The notes below the pieces were generated by a model. The model was not told the DNA's origin, searched no databases, and saw only the letters and a program-made list of their open reading frames with translations. Shown here piece by piece: positions 37,452 through 47,131 of a stretch of DNA of 64,000 nucleotides (positions are counted from its first letter, which is position 1; each line of letters opens with the position of its first letter). This stretch comes from Denitrovibrio sp. (lineage in GTDB: Bacteria > Chrysiogenota > Deferribacteres > Deferribacterales > Geovibrionaceae). Location: assembly GCA_002869185.1 (NCBI GenBank), contig PKTN01000012.1, forward strand, positions 1 through 64,000, given 5' to 3'. Position numbers and translations under genes: made by a program.

Positions 37452-38441
37452 ATGATTGATCAGATACTAGAGGACATAAAACCTAAACGTAAAGTCCTAA
37501 TACTGACGCATAACAACCCTGACCCAGACACAATGGCTGCTGCTCAGGGGATGAAGTTTATACTCAGTAAAACACTTAAGAAAAGATGTACTATAGCCTA
37601 TCACGGGCTTGTAGGGCGAGCTGAAAACCGAGAAATGGTTAAGCTCTGCCAGATAGAGATGCATCCATCAACTAAGCTCAATTTCTCTAGGTATGACTAT
37701 CTAATCATTGTTGATACACAACCAAAAGCTGGTAATGTTTATATACCTGATGGTTTCAAGGCTGATGTAGTTATTGATCACCACAACTATAGAACAACAA
37801 CAAATCAAGTTCGTCTGCATGATGTAAGACCAAAATCTGGTAGCACAAGCACTATAATTGTCGAATATATGAAACATCTTAACATAATGCCTGATGCAAG
37901 TACTGCCACAGCTTTATATTATGGTGTCAAAACTGATACTGTGGGCTCTGGAAGGTCTAGCAATAACCACGATCTTGAAATGATGTCTTATATCTTCCCT
38001 AGTATTTCTCTTAAAAAACTTACAAAAATAGAGAGCCCTGAGCTCCCTCGTTATTACTATAAAAATTTACAAAAAGCGTTGGAAACTGCTGAAATCATGG
38101 AAGATATCATCTTCTGTAATCTTGGCGATGTTCGTAACGCTGACCTCATTGCTGAAACAAGCGACTTCTTGCTAAGAATGCGAGATATTAAGTTGACATT
38201 CGTGATTGGTAAAATTGAAAATGCAGGTTACTTCTCATTAAGAGCAAAATCTGCTAGACTAAAAGTAGGTCGAATTGCGATGTTACTCGTAAAAGGACTT
38301 GGTACTGGCGGAGGACACATGAAGTCTGCCGGTGGTCAAATCAACCTTGAAGGCAAAGATTTCGAAGAGGTCACTGCCATCATAAAAGGACGTCTGCTTA
38401 AAAAAGCAGGTTTTAAAGGCGAAGACATTAAAAAAGTTTGA
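37452..38441 (+). CDS. DHH-family phosphoesterase (NrnA-like)
   Basis: A 329-residue DHH/DHHA1 phosphoesterase that probably degrades short oligoribonucleotides or 3',5'-bisphosphate nucleotides. Motif I NNPDPDTMAAAQ, motif II IIVDTQ, motif III VIDHHNYR, and the C-terminal DHHA1 glycine-rich loop GGGHMKSAGGQI are all seen. The ATG at 37452 is preferred to a TTG 6 nt upstream. It ends the accD-folC-lptD group. Confidence 0.88.
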   Translation: MIDQILEDIKPKRKVLILTHNNPDPDTMAAAQGMKFILSKTLKKRCTIAYHGLVGRAENREMVKLCQIEMHPSTKLNFSRYDYLIIVDTQPKAGNVYIPDGFKADVVIDHHNYRTTTNQVRLHDVRPKSGSTSTIIVEYMKHLNIMPDASTATALYYGVKTDTVGSGRSSNNHDLEMMSYIFPSISLKKLTKIESPELPRYYYKNLQKALETAEIMEDIIFCNLGDVRNADLIAETSDFLLRMRDIKLTFVIGKIENAGYFSLRAKSARLKVGRIAMLLVKGLGTGGGHMKSAGGQINLEGKDFEEVTAIIKGRLLKKAGFKGEDIKKV

Positions 38442-38499
38442 CTTAGATTAAAGAGATGAATATACTCTTGTTATTATGAATCAAATTAAGGAGGCACAA

Positions 38500-38661
38500 A
38501 TGAAGTACATTTGCACAATTTGCGGCTGGATTTATGACCCTGAGCTTGGCGATCCAGATAGTGGTATCGAAGCAGGAACAGCTTTTGCAGATATCTCAGA
38601 CGACTGGGTATGCCCTGAATGTGGTGTTGGCAAAGACGGTTTTGAGCCATACGAAGATTAA
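38500..38661 (+). CDS. Rubredoxin
   Basis: A 53-residue iron protein with the two iron-binding loops [15 protein letters not shown] and [13 protein letters not shown]. It carries single electrons, probably to the flavodiiron protein encoded 46 bp downstream. The ATG follows AAGGAGG; a longer frame from 38476 would run through that site. A terminator separates it from the oxidase, suggesting part read-through or a second promoter. Confidence 0.96.
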   Translation: MKYICTICGWIYDPELGDPDSGIEAGTAFADISDDWVCPECGVGKDGFEPYED

Positions 38662-38669
38662 ATAATTGA

Positions 38670-38693
38670 GCCACCTTACGGGGTGGCTTTTTT
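38670..38693 (+). terminator. Rho-independent terminator after rubredoxin
   Basis: GCCACC and GGTGGC arms with a 6-nt loop, followed by six T residues. It lies between the rubredoxin and flavodiiron genes and may set their relative levels. Confidence 0.85.
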
Positions 38694-38707
38694 AATAAGG
38701 AGTAATA

Positions 38708-39916
38708 ATGGACGCAACGCTAATAAAAAACGATGTCTACTGGGTTGGGGTAAAAGACCCTCAGCTTGAAATTTTCGATATCGTAATCCCTACCGAACAC
38801 GGGACAACTTACAACAGCTACCTTGTTAAAGGGACAGAGAAATGTGCGCTCATAGAAGCGAACAAGTTTACTTTTAAAGATGAATACATCCAAAGGGTAG
38901 AGCAGGTTATGCCTATCAAGGATATTGATTATATAGTTTTGAACCACAACGAACCTGATCACTCTGGAGCACTCCCTGCCCTTCTGGACATTAACCCAGA
39001 TATGGAAGTGATCTATTCTAAGACGGCTAAAACTTTTGTAGAAAATATAGTAAATCGCGAATTCAACGGACGTGCAGTGGGTGACGACGATGTTATAGAC
39101 CTTGGAGGAAAGACTCTTAGATTCTTTCACACACCATTTCTTCATTGGCCAGACACAATGTTCACATACCTTGTTGAAGAGAAAATTCTCTTCCCATGTG
39201 ACTTCCTTGGCGCGCACTACTGTCCTAAGGGCGATGTTCTTATGAACTCTGATGTAGAGAATAAAGAGGAGGCGAGAGAAGCCTTCGAATTTTACTACTC
39301 TATGATCATGCGTACATACAAAGAGCACATTAACAAGGCTATGGAAAAGATCAAAGATATCGAAATCGATATGGTTTGCCCTTCTCATGGACCTATCCTT
39401 ACTGAAGACATAAAAAGCTACATGAACTTCTATGAAATCTCTGCGGCTAGATACTATAAAAATATGCTGAACAAGCAAGTGACACTTGTATATGCTACAG
39501 CATACGGTAACACTAAAAAGCTTGCAGATGCTATTACCAGAGGTATAGAAGAGGTTGGCGTTAAAGTCGAGCAGTTCGACTGCGCAACTACTGACGTTAT
39601 GTCTATGATCGACTCTATCGAAGTTTCTCATGGAGTGCTCATAGGTACACCAACTCTCAACGCTAAGGCTCCGCACCCTATCCTAGACCTATTCTCATTC
39701 TTCGTAGTGTTGAATGTTGTAAATAGGCTTGGTGGATGCTTCGGTTCTTTTGGTTGGTATGGTGAAGGGGTTAGAGTTTCTGAAGATATAATGAAGAGTA
39801 TGCGTATGAAGCTCCCTCTTCCTGCTTTTAAAGTTAAAATGACACCATCAGAACAGGAAATCGAAGATGCTTACCAGTGGGGTAGAGACTTCGGAATGAA
39901 CGTTCTCGAAAACTAA
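38708..39916 (+). CDS. Flavodiiron protein (rubredoxin:oxygen oxidoreductase, A-type)
   Basis: A 402-residue enzyme that reduces O2 to water, or NO to N2O, with electrons from rubredoxin, protecting anaerobes from oxidative or nitrosative stress. The N-terminal beta-lactamase-like domain has the diiron ligands His80, Glu82 and Asp84 with His85 in HNEPDHSGA, a later His in LHWPDTMFTY, Asp in PCDFLGAH and His in CPSHGP. The C-terminal flavodoxin domain begins VYATAYGNTKKLADAI (about 260). AAGGAG precedes the ATG. A 318-codon open frame on the opposite strand is not considered real. Confidence 0.95.
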   Translation: MDATLIKNDVYWVGVKDPQLEIFDIVIPTEHGTTYNSYLVKGTEKCALIEANKFTFKDEYIQRVEQVMPIKDIDYIVLNHNEPDHSGALPALLDINPDMEVIYSKTAKTFVENIVNREFNGRAVGDDDVIDLGGKTLRFFHTPFLHWPDTMFTYLVEEKILFPCDFLGAHYCPKGDVLMNSDVENKEEAREAFEFYYSMIMRTYKEHINKAMEKIKDIEIDMVCPSHGPILTEDIKSYMNFYEISAARYYKNMLNKQVTLVYATAYGNTKKLADAITRGIEEVGVKVEQFDCATTDVMSMIDSIEVSHGVLIGTPTLNAKAPHPILDLFSFFVVLNVVNRLGGCFGSFGWYGEGVRVSEDIMKSMRMKLPLPAFKVKMTPSEQEIEDAYQWGRDFGMNVLEN

Positions 39917-39929
39917 ATACAATTTGTTG

Positions 39930-40001
39930 GTCTGAGCTTTGCGAAGAGTCTGTTGCCTTCAACATCACAAAAGGTAGCTTATAATTTGCATTCGCTCAGA
40001 C
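39930..40001 (+). repeat. Intergenic inverted repeat, TCTGAGC type
   Basis: GTCTGAGC at 39930-39937 pairs with GCTCAGAC at 39994-40001. The inner flanks GCGAA and TTCGC add to the stem. The sequence TCTGAGC...GCGAAGAGTCT resembles the common dispersed repeat built on TCTGAGCGAAGCGAAGAATCT found between genes in many bacteria. Another related copy lies at 54458-54494. Confidence 0.45.
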
Positions 40002-40023
40002 TGACATAGATTATATCAAAACT

Positions 40024-40656
40024 ATGGATTCACTCACATACTGGATACTGTTCCTTACAGCCTCATTAGCTCTATGTATATCACCAGGGCCTGATCTTAT
40101 ATATATCGTTTCTAAGACGGTCGCTCAGGGGCGTAAAACAGGCATCTTTGCATCAGCAGGGGTCTGTTCTGGAGCATTAGTCCACGTTACTGCCGCAGCA
40201 TTCGGACTTTCTGCTATTATGGCGACATCTGCCACAGCTTTTAATGTCATAAAATACATCGGGGCTGCATATCTATTCTATCTTGGAATCAAAACCTTAA
40301 TATCTAAACATCAAGTTACTGAAATCACGACTATAGATAGGCTCTCGCATTGGCATACATACAGGCAAGGTGCTTTTATTGATATACTAAACCCTAAGGT
40401 TGCAATCTTCTTTATGGCTTTTCTCCCTCAGTTCGTCCGCCCAGAGGTTGGCAGTCAATCTCTACAGATACTGGTATTAGGCTTTTTAGTAGTAACAATA
40501 GGCTTTATAGTCGAAGTATTAGTTGTCCTAGCCACTGCAAAGACAACAGGGCTTGTTAAATCCAACCCTAAAACTTCTGCACTACTTGAAAAACTATTGG
40601 GAGTAGTCTTTATTGGACTTGGATTAAGACTAGTTCTTTCATCACAGACAAAATAA
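40024..40656 (+). CDS. LysE/RhtB family amino acid exporter
   Basis: A 210-residue inner-membrane protein with about six transmembrane helices. The family signature ISPGPDLIYIVSKTVAQGRKTGI lies near the N terminus and the PKVAIFFMAFLPQF motif near residue 125. Members export amino acids such as homoserine, threonine or lysine; the substrate cannot be predicted. It converges on the MATE gene with a 9-bp gap. Confidence 0.9.
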   Translation: MDSLTYWILFLTASLALCISPGPDLIYIVSKTVAQGRKTGIFASAGVCSGALVHVTAAAFGLSAIMATSATAFNVIKYIGAAYLFYLGIKTLISKHQVTEITTIDRLSHWHTYRQGAFIDILNPKVAIFFMAFLPQFVRPEVGSQSLQILVLGFLVVTIGFIVEVLVVLATAKTTGLVKSNPKTSALLEKLLGVVFIGLGLRLVLSSQTK

Positions 40657-40665
40657 ACATATTTA

Positions 40666-42024
40666 TTATCCAACAACGTTCAACGTCTTCCACTTTCCAC
40701 TTCTGAACCTAAAGTATAAGATAATAGGTAGTGTCGTAAAGATTATGACAATGGCTACCCATGCAGTCTCAGCAGATACATGCATTACATTAAGTAAAAC
40801 ATACAGTACAAAATACACAAACCACAGGAATGAAACGTTTATAATCATAGACCATAGAGTGTCTCCCGACCCTTTCAAGGCTCCCATATAGACGAGCATT
40901 ACAGACTGCAAAAGAACATATATTGATGCCAAACGTATCATAAATACAGCTAGAGGTCTCGCCTGCTCAAAGATAGTTCCTGCTGCTTCTGGCTTAAACA
41001 CATCCGCAAGAACTCCCGGAAAGAAAAAGAAGGCTACTAACACAAAAAATGAAACAGCCCAGCCAAGTCTTAACCCTGACCAAACAGTCTTTTCGACTAG
41101 ATCAAACCGACCTGCGCCAACATATCTACCCACAAGGCTTGTAACACCTATCTCCAACCCCATAAGCGGAACAAAAGAGACATGATCCCAGTTGAACATA
41201 ATAGTTGATCCCGCGGCTGTCACAGGGTTATGTGCATGAAATGCAGATATCAAAAGTGTAAATGAGAAGAGTGCCATAAAAAACTCTATACCAGAAGGTG
41301 TTCCAAAACGAAATAGACGCTTTATAATATCGAAATCGAATCTAAATGAATCCATTATAGAAAAATCTTTGATGATAGATTTTCTAAAATATGCACCTAA
41401 GAGAATCAATAATGAAAAAACACTACCTGTAATGGATCCTAATGCGGCACCTTTAACACCCATGGGGGTAAAACCGAATTTTCCGAATATAAGAATATAA
41501 CTAGCTATCACATTGATAAACATAGCAAGAAAAGACGCTAACATAACAACTCTAGTCTTACCTATACCAGAGAAGAAGTTACTGAGTGCTATTCTGCCTA
41601 GAGCGATTATTGAAGCATATAATAGTAGATCAAAATATACGAATTGATGGGCTAGCTGAGCCTCACTTATTCCTGTCTTTATAAACATCATATGCATCAC
41701 TGGCTTGAATGCGAGCAAGATTGGATAAGCGACAAAAGCTATGATAAAAGTCTGAGTTAACACAACTGAACACTTATTCATATTACCTTTACCAAGGTAT
41801 TGAGCGATCATAGCAGTTCCATATCCCATCAACCCTATGAAGAATGTCATCATAAAGAATGCACTAATACCACCTACCATAGCGGCACTCATCTCTTCCA
41901 TCCCGAGTTTCGATAGGAAAAGCCTGTCAGTAAAAGTCATTACGGTTTCGCATGCGTTGGAAACGACCATAGGCAATGCGATAGACAGCATCTCTTTGAT
42001 GCTACCTGAATAGTTATCCTTCAA
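40666..42024 (-). CDS. MATE family multidrug efflux transporter
   Basis: A 452-residue inner-membrane antiporter of about 12 helices. It begins IKEMLSIALPMVVSNACETVMTFTDRLFLSKLG, the typical MATE N terminus, and has the repeated internal pattern (second half from about 245). Substrates are usually cationic compounds exchanged for Na+ or H+; not predictable here. It is a single-gene unit. Confidence 0.9.
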   Translation of the reverse strand: MKDNYSGSIKEMLSIALPMVVSNACETVMTFTDRLFLSKLGMEEMSAAMVGGISAFFMMTFFIGLMGYGTAMIAQYLGKGNMNKCSVVLTQTFIIAFVAYPILLAFKPVMHMMFIKTGISEAQLAHQFVYFDLLLYASIIALGRIALSNFFSGIGKTRVVMLASFLAMFINVIASYILIFGKFGFTPMGVKGAALGSITGSVFSLLILLGAYFRKSIIKDFSIMDSFRFDFDIIKRLFRFGTPSGIEFFMALFSFTLLISAFHAHNPVTAAGSTIMFNWDHVSFVPLMGLEIGVTSLVGRYVGAGRFDLVEKTVWSGLRLGWAVSFFVLVAFFFFPGVLADVFKPEAAGTIFEQARPLAVFMIRLASIYVLLQSVMLVYMGALKGSGDTLWSMIINVSFLWFVYFVLYVLLNVMHVSAETAWVAIVIIFTTLPIILYFRFRSGKWKTLNVVG

Positions 42025-42135
42025 AGTTCACCTGATAATAAATATGAAAATAGAGATCAACCGCACAAAGCCAATTGATATAAAGTTCGAGTAATCTAAA
42101 CTAATTAAATTTTAATGACAAGCTACTTTACAAAA

Positions 42136-42672
42136 CTAAATAAAAAACGAAGGGAATAATACTGTAACCATAAATGCAGCAAAGACCACAAACCCTGACA
42201 GAATATATCCATACCCTTTGATCTTACTCACTGCAAATATAGAAAGACTTAGATACCAAGCCAAAAACATCGGGTGAAAGTATCCCAACATCTCAGTATT
42301 CAGAGCAAATGTGATTGGTAAAAAAACTGACATAGCCTCAAAGCTTAGGATGACGCGCATTGTCGCCATAAACACGCCCTTTTTCTTAGGTAAATAAATA
42401 TAAATAAGACCTATAAATATGAAGGTAAGTATAACAGACTCGACTATCTGCCCAAAATCAGCTGGGTGTATCTTACCATCAAGGCTTATAAAAGGTATAA
42501 CAAGACTAACACCGTACATAAAGCAGATGTTGAATGTATGCTTACGATTAAGCATAAGAGCCATCAATGCCCTTTCATTAAAAAAGAGCAACTTGAAAGA
42601 CATCCCAATTGTTTCTATAGGGTTAGGCAAATCCCCTCTACCAGTTCTTATTGCCCCTCTTCCAGCTTTCAT
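42136..42672 (-). CDS. Integral membrane protein, possibly Yip1-like
   Basis: A 178-residue protein with about five transmembrane helices and a short basic N terminus. The PNPIETIGMSFKLLFFNERA segment and helix layout resemble bacterial Yip1-domain proteins, but the similarity is weak. I take the ATG at 42672, which lies 35 nt inside the HD gene; an ATG at 42603 would avoid the overlap. Last gene of the liv/paaK cluster. Function unknown. Confidence 0.6.
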   Translation of the reverse strand: MKAGRGAIRTGRGDLPNPIETIGMSFKLLFFNERALMALMLNRKHTFNICFMYGVSLVIPFISLDGKIHPADFGQIVESVILTFIFIGLIYIYLPKKKGVFMATMRVILSFEAMSVFLPITFALNTEMLGYFHPMFLAWYLSLSIFAVSKIKGYGYILSGFVVFAAFMVTVLFPSFFI

Positions 42673-43267
42673 CTTTTCTATTGTACCACCATTCGTAATA
42701 CATTTTCTCGCTACCAGCTTGATAGATATCTTTAGCAAGGTCAGTTTTGAGACGTTTCGCTGTCCCATTTATCCAATTATCTGCTTGCTGATTCCCTTTA
42801 TCCTTCTGCTCTTTCAGGAAGAACAATAATTCAAGGACGTCGGCATCTTTAGCTATCTTCGCCTCTTCGGTCTCTTGTGCCCTGAACTCTTCGATAAGCT
42901 CCAGAACATCTTTTTCTATAGGTAGACCGTCCATAGCGTGTTTAAGTGCTTTATCATCATCTGAAACCACATAGGCTTGCTGAAGATAATTCAGATCACC
43001 AGTGCGGGACTCCTCCAGATCATGAAACATGCACATTTTAAGTACTTTATCTGCATCCAACGAAGCCATCTTCGCTAGTGTATAACCCATCATAGCCACC
43101 CTGAATGAGTGGTCAGCGACAGACTGAGTGCCGCTTCCGAGATAATCCTGTCCAGATCTTTTCATTATCTGTAGGATTCCTAGCTCATAAAAGAAATCTG
43201 ATACTCTGTCAGCTTGCAATTCTTCTTTCTGTTCGCCAGCTTCAGATTTATCAAAACTATCTTTCAT
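42638..43267 (-). CDS. HD-domain hydrolase (YfbR-like 5'-nucleotidase family)
   Basis: A 209-residue metal-dependent phosphohydrolase. The HD motif residues are seen in [14 protein letters not shown] (His) and [15 protein letters not shown] (His-Asp); the EExRTGD pattern is typical of the YfbR/YGK1 group, which acts on deoxynucleoside monophosphates. The ATG at 43267 follows AAGAG and overlaps the end of paaK by 11 nt. An earlier start would add 18 residues within paaK. Confidence 0.82.
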   Translation of the reverse strand: MKDSFDKSEAGEQKEELQADRVSDFFYELGILQIMKRSGQDYLGSGTQSVADHSFRVAMMGYTLAKMASLDADKVLKMCMFHDLEESRTGDLNYLQQAYVVSDDDKALKHAMDGLPIEKDVLELIEEFRAQETEEAKIAKDADVLELLFFLKEQKDKGNQQADNWINGTAKRLKTDLAKDIYQAGSEKMYYEWWYNRKDESWKRGNKNW

Positions 43268-44567
43268 CGACAACTCTTTTGGCTTTGCCCTCAAATCTCT
43301 CAAGAGTTTGGGAAGAGACAAGCGTAACCTTCGGTTTCATAAGTAGAATCTTTTGAAACTGAGAAGTAAGGTCATCAACAAGCTTACGTTGCTTTTTCAT
43401 CTCATCAAAGAAGATGTTCTCAGTAACCTCAACCTTTATCTCCATAGCATCGAGAGCACCCTTTTTACGAACAAATATCATATAGTGAGGTGAAACACCC
43501 TGAACTTTCGACAGAGCCTCTTCTACCTGTGACGGGAATACATTTACGCCGTTTATAATAAGCATATCATCTGTACGTCCTTGTGGTTTTTCCATCTTAA
43601 TGAGGGTTCTGCCACATACACAGTCCTCTCTGTAAATTCTGGTTACGTCCCTTGTGCGATAACGAAGGAGTGGCATACCTTCACGCTTAAGGGTAGTAAG
43701 TACAAGTTCGCCATACTCTCCCTCTGGTAGAGGTTTGAGAGTAAGCGGATCAATGATCTCAGGATAAAAGAAATCCTCGTTAATGTGGAGACCATCCTGA
43801 GCACAACACTCTCCAGATATTCCAGGTCCCATTAGTTCAGAAAGCCCATAATTATCAGAAGCAATAACCCCAAGTCTTTCCTGAATTTCGTTTCGTATCT
43901 TATCCCCCCAAGGCTCACTGCCAAGGAGTGCATATTTTAGTGATAATTCTTCTTTTTTAATCCCCATATTCTCCATAGTCTCTGCTATGTGCAAAGCATA
44001 CGAAGGTGTTGCAACAAGTGTGGATGATTTATAATCCTGCATAATATTTATCTGGCGTTGTGTATTACCGCTTGAAACAGGTATAACAGATGCACCAATA
44101 GTCTCAGCACCGTAATGCAGACCAAACCCACCAGTAAAAAGTCCATAAGTAAAAGAAATATGAACGATATCATCCTTAGTAACTCCACCAGCAGTCATCA
44201 CTCTGGCTACAAGGTTGTTCCAGTTATCAAGGTCGTTCTTTGTATAACCTACTACAGTTGGCTTCCCTGTTGTTCCACTCGACGAGTGTATGCGAACTAT
44301 ATCCCTAAGAGGTACAGCAAACATACCATAAGGATAGTTCTCTCTTAGATCAGATTTATTAGTGAAAGGGAGTTTTGAAATATCAGAAAGCTCACTTATC
44401 ACATCAGGTTTAAGACCAAGTTCATCAAATGTTTTTCTATAGAAGTCTACCTTTCTGTAGGCTCTATTCACTGTAGTTTGAAGACGCTCAAGCTGGAAGA
44501 CCTTACGCTCAGCGACAGGCATCCTCTCTTCTTCTTCTTGCCAGTATTTTACTTCTATCTCTCCCAT
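43257..44567 (-). CDS. paaK: Phenylacetate-CoA ligase family protein (copy 1)
   Basis: A 436-residue AMP-forming CoA ligase that activates phenylacetate or a related aryl acid. Characteristic blocks are [15 protein letters not shown] (ATP binding, about 96-110), [25 protein letters not shown], and [13 protein letters not shown]; the lysine for adenylation lies in the last segment, [12 protein letters not shown]. The start overlaps livF by 13 nt. A second copy lies at 48468-49769 in the same cluster; the two are clearly related but not identical. Confidence 0.93.
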   Translation of the reverse strand: MGEIEVKYWQEEEERMPVAERKVFQLERLQTTVNRAYRKVDFYRKTFDELGLKPDVISELSDISKLPFTNKSDLRENYPYGMFAVPLRDIVRIHSSSGTTGKPTVVGYTKNDLDNWNNLVARVMTAGGVTKDDIVHISFTYGLFTGGFGLHYGAETIGASVIPVSSGNTQRQINIMQDYKSSTLVATPSYALHIAETMENMGIKKEELSLKYALLGSEPWGDKIRNEIQERLGVIASDNYGLSELMGPGISGECCAQDGLHINEDFFYPEIIDPLTLKPLPEGEYGELVLTTLKREGMPLLRYRTRDVTRIYREDCVCGRTLIKMEKPQGRTDDMLIINGVNVFPSQVEEALSKVQGVSPHYMIFVRKKGALDAMEIKVEVTENIFFDEMKKQRKLVDDLTSQFQKILLMKPKVTLVSSQTLERFEGKAKRVVDER

Positions 44568-45280
44568 TTTTCCTTATACTCCTTGCCGAGATATGCTCTT
44601 TTGACTTCGTTGTCACCGAGCAATTCACTCGCCTTACCCTGCATGATGATACGTCCATTCTCTAGAACATATCCCCTTTGGGCATACTTAAGTGCCATGC
44701 TGGCGTTTTGCTCAACCAGCAATATCGTGAGTCCTGACTCTGCCAAGACTTTAAGTTTCTCATAAACCTCTTTAATAACAAGAGGTGCAAGCCCCATTGA
44801 AGGCTCGTCCATAAGTAATATCCTAGGGTTACTCATAAGAGCACGCCCAATAGCCAGCATCTGCTGTTCACCACCAGAGAGCATTCCTGCCATCTGATAT
44901 CCACGCTCACCGAGCACAGGGAACATTTTAACTATCTCTTCCAGCTTATTCTTAACCTCGGCAGCCGGTCTTTTGAAACCACCCATCTCGAGATTTTCTA
45001 AAACTGACATGTTAGAGAAGACCCTTCTACCCTCAGGTACAAGTGCCATCCCGCTGGTAACTATTTGAGATGTACCAAATTTAGTCACATCCTTACCATC
45101 GAAAATAGCTGTCCCTTTTTGTTTGCCAACTATATTCATTATACTATTTAAAAGTGTGGTTTTCCCTGCTCCGTTACTCCCGATAAGAGAGACAAACTCC
45201 CCCTTAGAGACGTGGACAGAAACGTTCGTTAACGCCTGAACACCGCCATATGATACGTGCAGAGATTTTACTTCTAACAT
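44555..45280 (-). CDS. livF: Branched-chain amino acid ABC transporter ATP-binding protein LivF
   Basis: A 241-residue ABC ATPase. Walker A is [12 protein letters not shown], signature LSGGEQQML, Walker B RILLMDEP and the switch histidine is replaced by VEQN, as usual in LivF. Short (no C-terminal extension), unlike LivG, which fits LivF. It is separated from livG by a 173-bp gap but remains co-oriented with it; the downstream paaK overlaps its end. Confidence 0.92.
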   Translation of the reverse strand: MLEVKSLHVSYGGVQALTNVSVHVSKGEFVSLIGSNGAGKTTLLNSIMNIVGKQKGTAIFDGKDVTKFGTSQIVTSGMALVPEGRRVFSNMSVLENLEMGGFKRPAAEVKNKLEEIVKMFPVLGERGYQMAGMLSGGEQQMLAIGRALMSNPRILLMDEPSMGLAPLVIKEVYEKLKVLAESGLTILLVEQNASMALKYAQRGYVLENGRIIMQGKASELLGDNEVKRAYLGKEYKEKWER

Positions 45281-45453
45281 TTTTTCTTCCTGTTTATCAA
45301 ATCACTTAGTTTCCCAAGTCTTTTATATTTAAATTCTTAGAGCTAATAGTTTTTTCTAGATCAAGGTAAAAAATTTCAAAACAGCGCTGTTTACTTTATG
45401 TAAATGAGCATTTTTAAAATTTCTTAACACAGACATAGGAGAAAAGAGCAGCT
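45281..45453 (-). other. 173-bp gap between livG and livF
   Basis: No open frame. AT-rich with one complete palindrome, AAACAGCGCTGTTT (45379-45392), and T-rich stretches. It could be a binding site or a weak attenuator. It is the only substantial gap within the liv cluster and may carry a separate promoter for livF and paaK. Confidence 0.4.
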
Positions 45454-46203
45454 CTAATCGTCGTCGCCAAGGTAAGCTCGTAATACTTCCTTATTCTCTC
45501 TAACTTCCTGATAAGTCCCTTTGCCGATAACCTCGCCAAAGTTTAGGCATACAACATACTCTGCCAGAGACGATATGAACTGCATATCATGCTCTACCAT
45601 AAGTATACTGACGCCTTTGCTATATATCTTTTGAACCATCTCCGCCAGATTCTCTTTCTCAGTGAGGTTCAGCCCAGCAGCTGGTTCATCGAGGAGGAGC
45701 ATTTTTGGCTTTGATAGTATAGCTCTCGCAAGTTCGAAATTCTTCAAAACACCATAAGGGATACTGTCTGGAGTCATCTCTGCATAGTCTGTAACATTAA
45801 CAAACTCCATACATTCATCAATACGCTCTTCAGCTGACTTCCAATACCCTCTGTTCATTCCAGTGATAGTCTTCAAAGCTGAAGGTTTCTCTTTCCCTAT
45901 AAAACCGAGGTACATATTCTGTCTGAGTGTAAGCTCTGGGATGATATTAAGATTTTGGAAGGTTCTTGATATACCATGCATAAAAACATTCTCTGGTACA
46001 TTTCCAGTAATATTCTCACCATCAAAGCTGACATTTCCGTCAGTAGGATCAACAAAGCCTGTTATGGCGTTAAAGAGGGTTGTTTTACCTGCACCGTTCG
46101 GACCTATAAGTGCTGTAATGCCAGACTCAGGGGTCTCAAAAGTGACTTCATTCAGTGCTCTCACACCACCAAAGCTCACGCCTATATTATTTATACTAAG
46201 CAT
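45454..46203 (-). CDS. livG: Branched-chain amino acid ABC transporter ATP-binding protein LivG
   Basis: A 249-residue ABC ATPase. Walker [13 protein letters not shown], a PYGVLKNFEL signature region (atypical for LSGGQ), Walker B KMLLLDEPAAGLN, and VEHDMQ with the switch histidine. The AGLNLTEKENLAEM segment is typical of LivG. Overlaps livM by 8 nt. Confidence 0.92.
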   Translation of the reverse strand: MLSINNIGVSFGGVRALNEVTFETPESGITALIGPNGAGKTTLFNAITGFVDPTDGNVSFDGENITGNVPENVFMHGISRTFQNLNIIPELTLRQNMYLGFIGKEKPSALKTITGMNRGYWKSAEERIDECMEFVNVTDYAEMTPDSIPYGVLKNFELARAILSKPKMLLLDEPAAGLNLTEKENLAEMVQKIYSKGVSILMVEHDMQFISSLAEYVVCLNFGEVIGKGTYQEVRENKEVLRAYLGDDD

Positions 46204-47131
46204 TTTTCTTTACCAATTTCTTAAGAGTACCTGCTATACCACCAGGAAAGAACATAACAACAATCGCTAAAAGTCCACCATAGATAATCATCTCGAAATC
46301 TTCGAAAGTTGCAAAGACCTCTGGGATGAAACCGAGTGTAATAGCACCTATTATACCACCTGAGATATATCCAAGCCCACCGACAATAGCCATACATAAT
46401 AGACCTATTGAATATGTGAAGCTGAATGACACAGGACTTATAAAATGTGTGTAATATGTATAGAATACTCCATTCAGGGCTGTTATAGCCGCTACAGTAG
46501 AGAAGACCATAAGCTTTGTTCTGATCACGTTAATACCGTAGCTTCTACAAGCTGATTCGGAGTTCTTTATAAATTTAAGTTTGTAATGTAAGAACGACTT
46601 ATCAAAAATTTCGTACAAAAATATTGATAACAGGAAAAATCCGCTCATAAAGATATAAAAGGCTTTCTCTGTATCAAGCTCTAGCCCAAAGAGACTGAAA
46701 TTACCTATCCCCATGAAACCAGAAGGTCCGCCAGTTATAAAGTCGAACTCGTTCATAAAGATATAAATTATCATACCAAAACCGAGTGTAGCCATAGCCA
46801 GATAGTGACCATGCAGTTTAAGCACAGGGTAACCAACAACCCAAGCGATAGCGAAAGCTACAGCTGGAGCTATAATAACAGCAAACATAGGATGCAAACC
46901 TAACTTTACAGAGACGATAGCCCCTATATATGCACCTATACCAAAGAATGCCGCCTGCCCCATGGATATGATCCCTGTGTATCCTAAAAGGATATTGAAA
47001 GCCGCCGCATTAAGAGCATTTATCATCATAAGTGTCGCAACACCAAGATAGTATTCATTTTCAACACCAAAGCCGATTCCTACGACTGCAATGGCACATA
47101 TAAGAAAGAGTGTAGGGTTAAGTTTTCTCAT
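46196..47131 (-). CDS. livM: Branched-chain amino acid ABC transporter permease LivM
   Basis: A 311-residue permease with about eight to ten helices. The segments NILLGYTGIISMGQAAFFGIGAYIGAI and the MATLGFGMIIYI stretch are typical of LivM. Overlaps livH by 4 nt and livG by 8 nt. Confidence 0.92.
   Translation of the reverse strand: MRKLNPTLFLICAIAVVGIGFGVENEYYLGVATLMMINALNAAAFNILLGYTGIISMGQAAFFGIGAYIGAIVSVKLGLHPMFAVIIAPAVAFAIAWVVGYPVLKLHGHYLAMATLGFGMIIYIFMNEFDFITGGPSGFMGIGNFSLFGLELDTEKAFYIFMSGFFLLSIFLYEIFDKSFLHYKLKFIKNSESACRSYGINVIRTKLMVFSTVAAITALNGVFYTYYTHFISPVSFSFTYSIGLLCMAIVGGLGYISGGIIGAITLGFIPEVFATFEDFEMIIYGGLLAIVVMFFPGGIAGTLKKLVKKNA

Noticed and set aside
38720..39676. 318-codon open frame antisense to the flavodiiron gene
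   Set aside because: The sense frame encodes a clear, full-length flavodiiron protein; the antisense product resembles nothing and has no ribosome binding site.
45379..45392. Palindrome AAACAGCGCTGTTT as a terminator
   Set aside because: The arms leave too short a loop for a stable terminator; it fits a protein site better, and no evidence was found for one.
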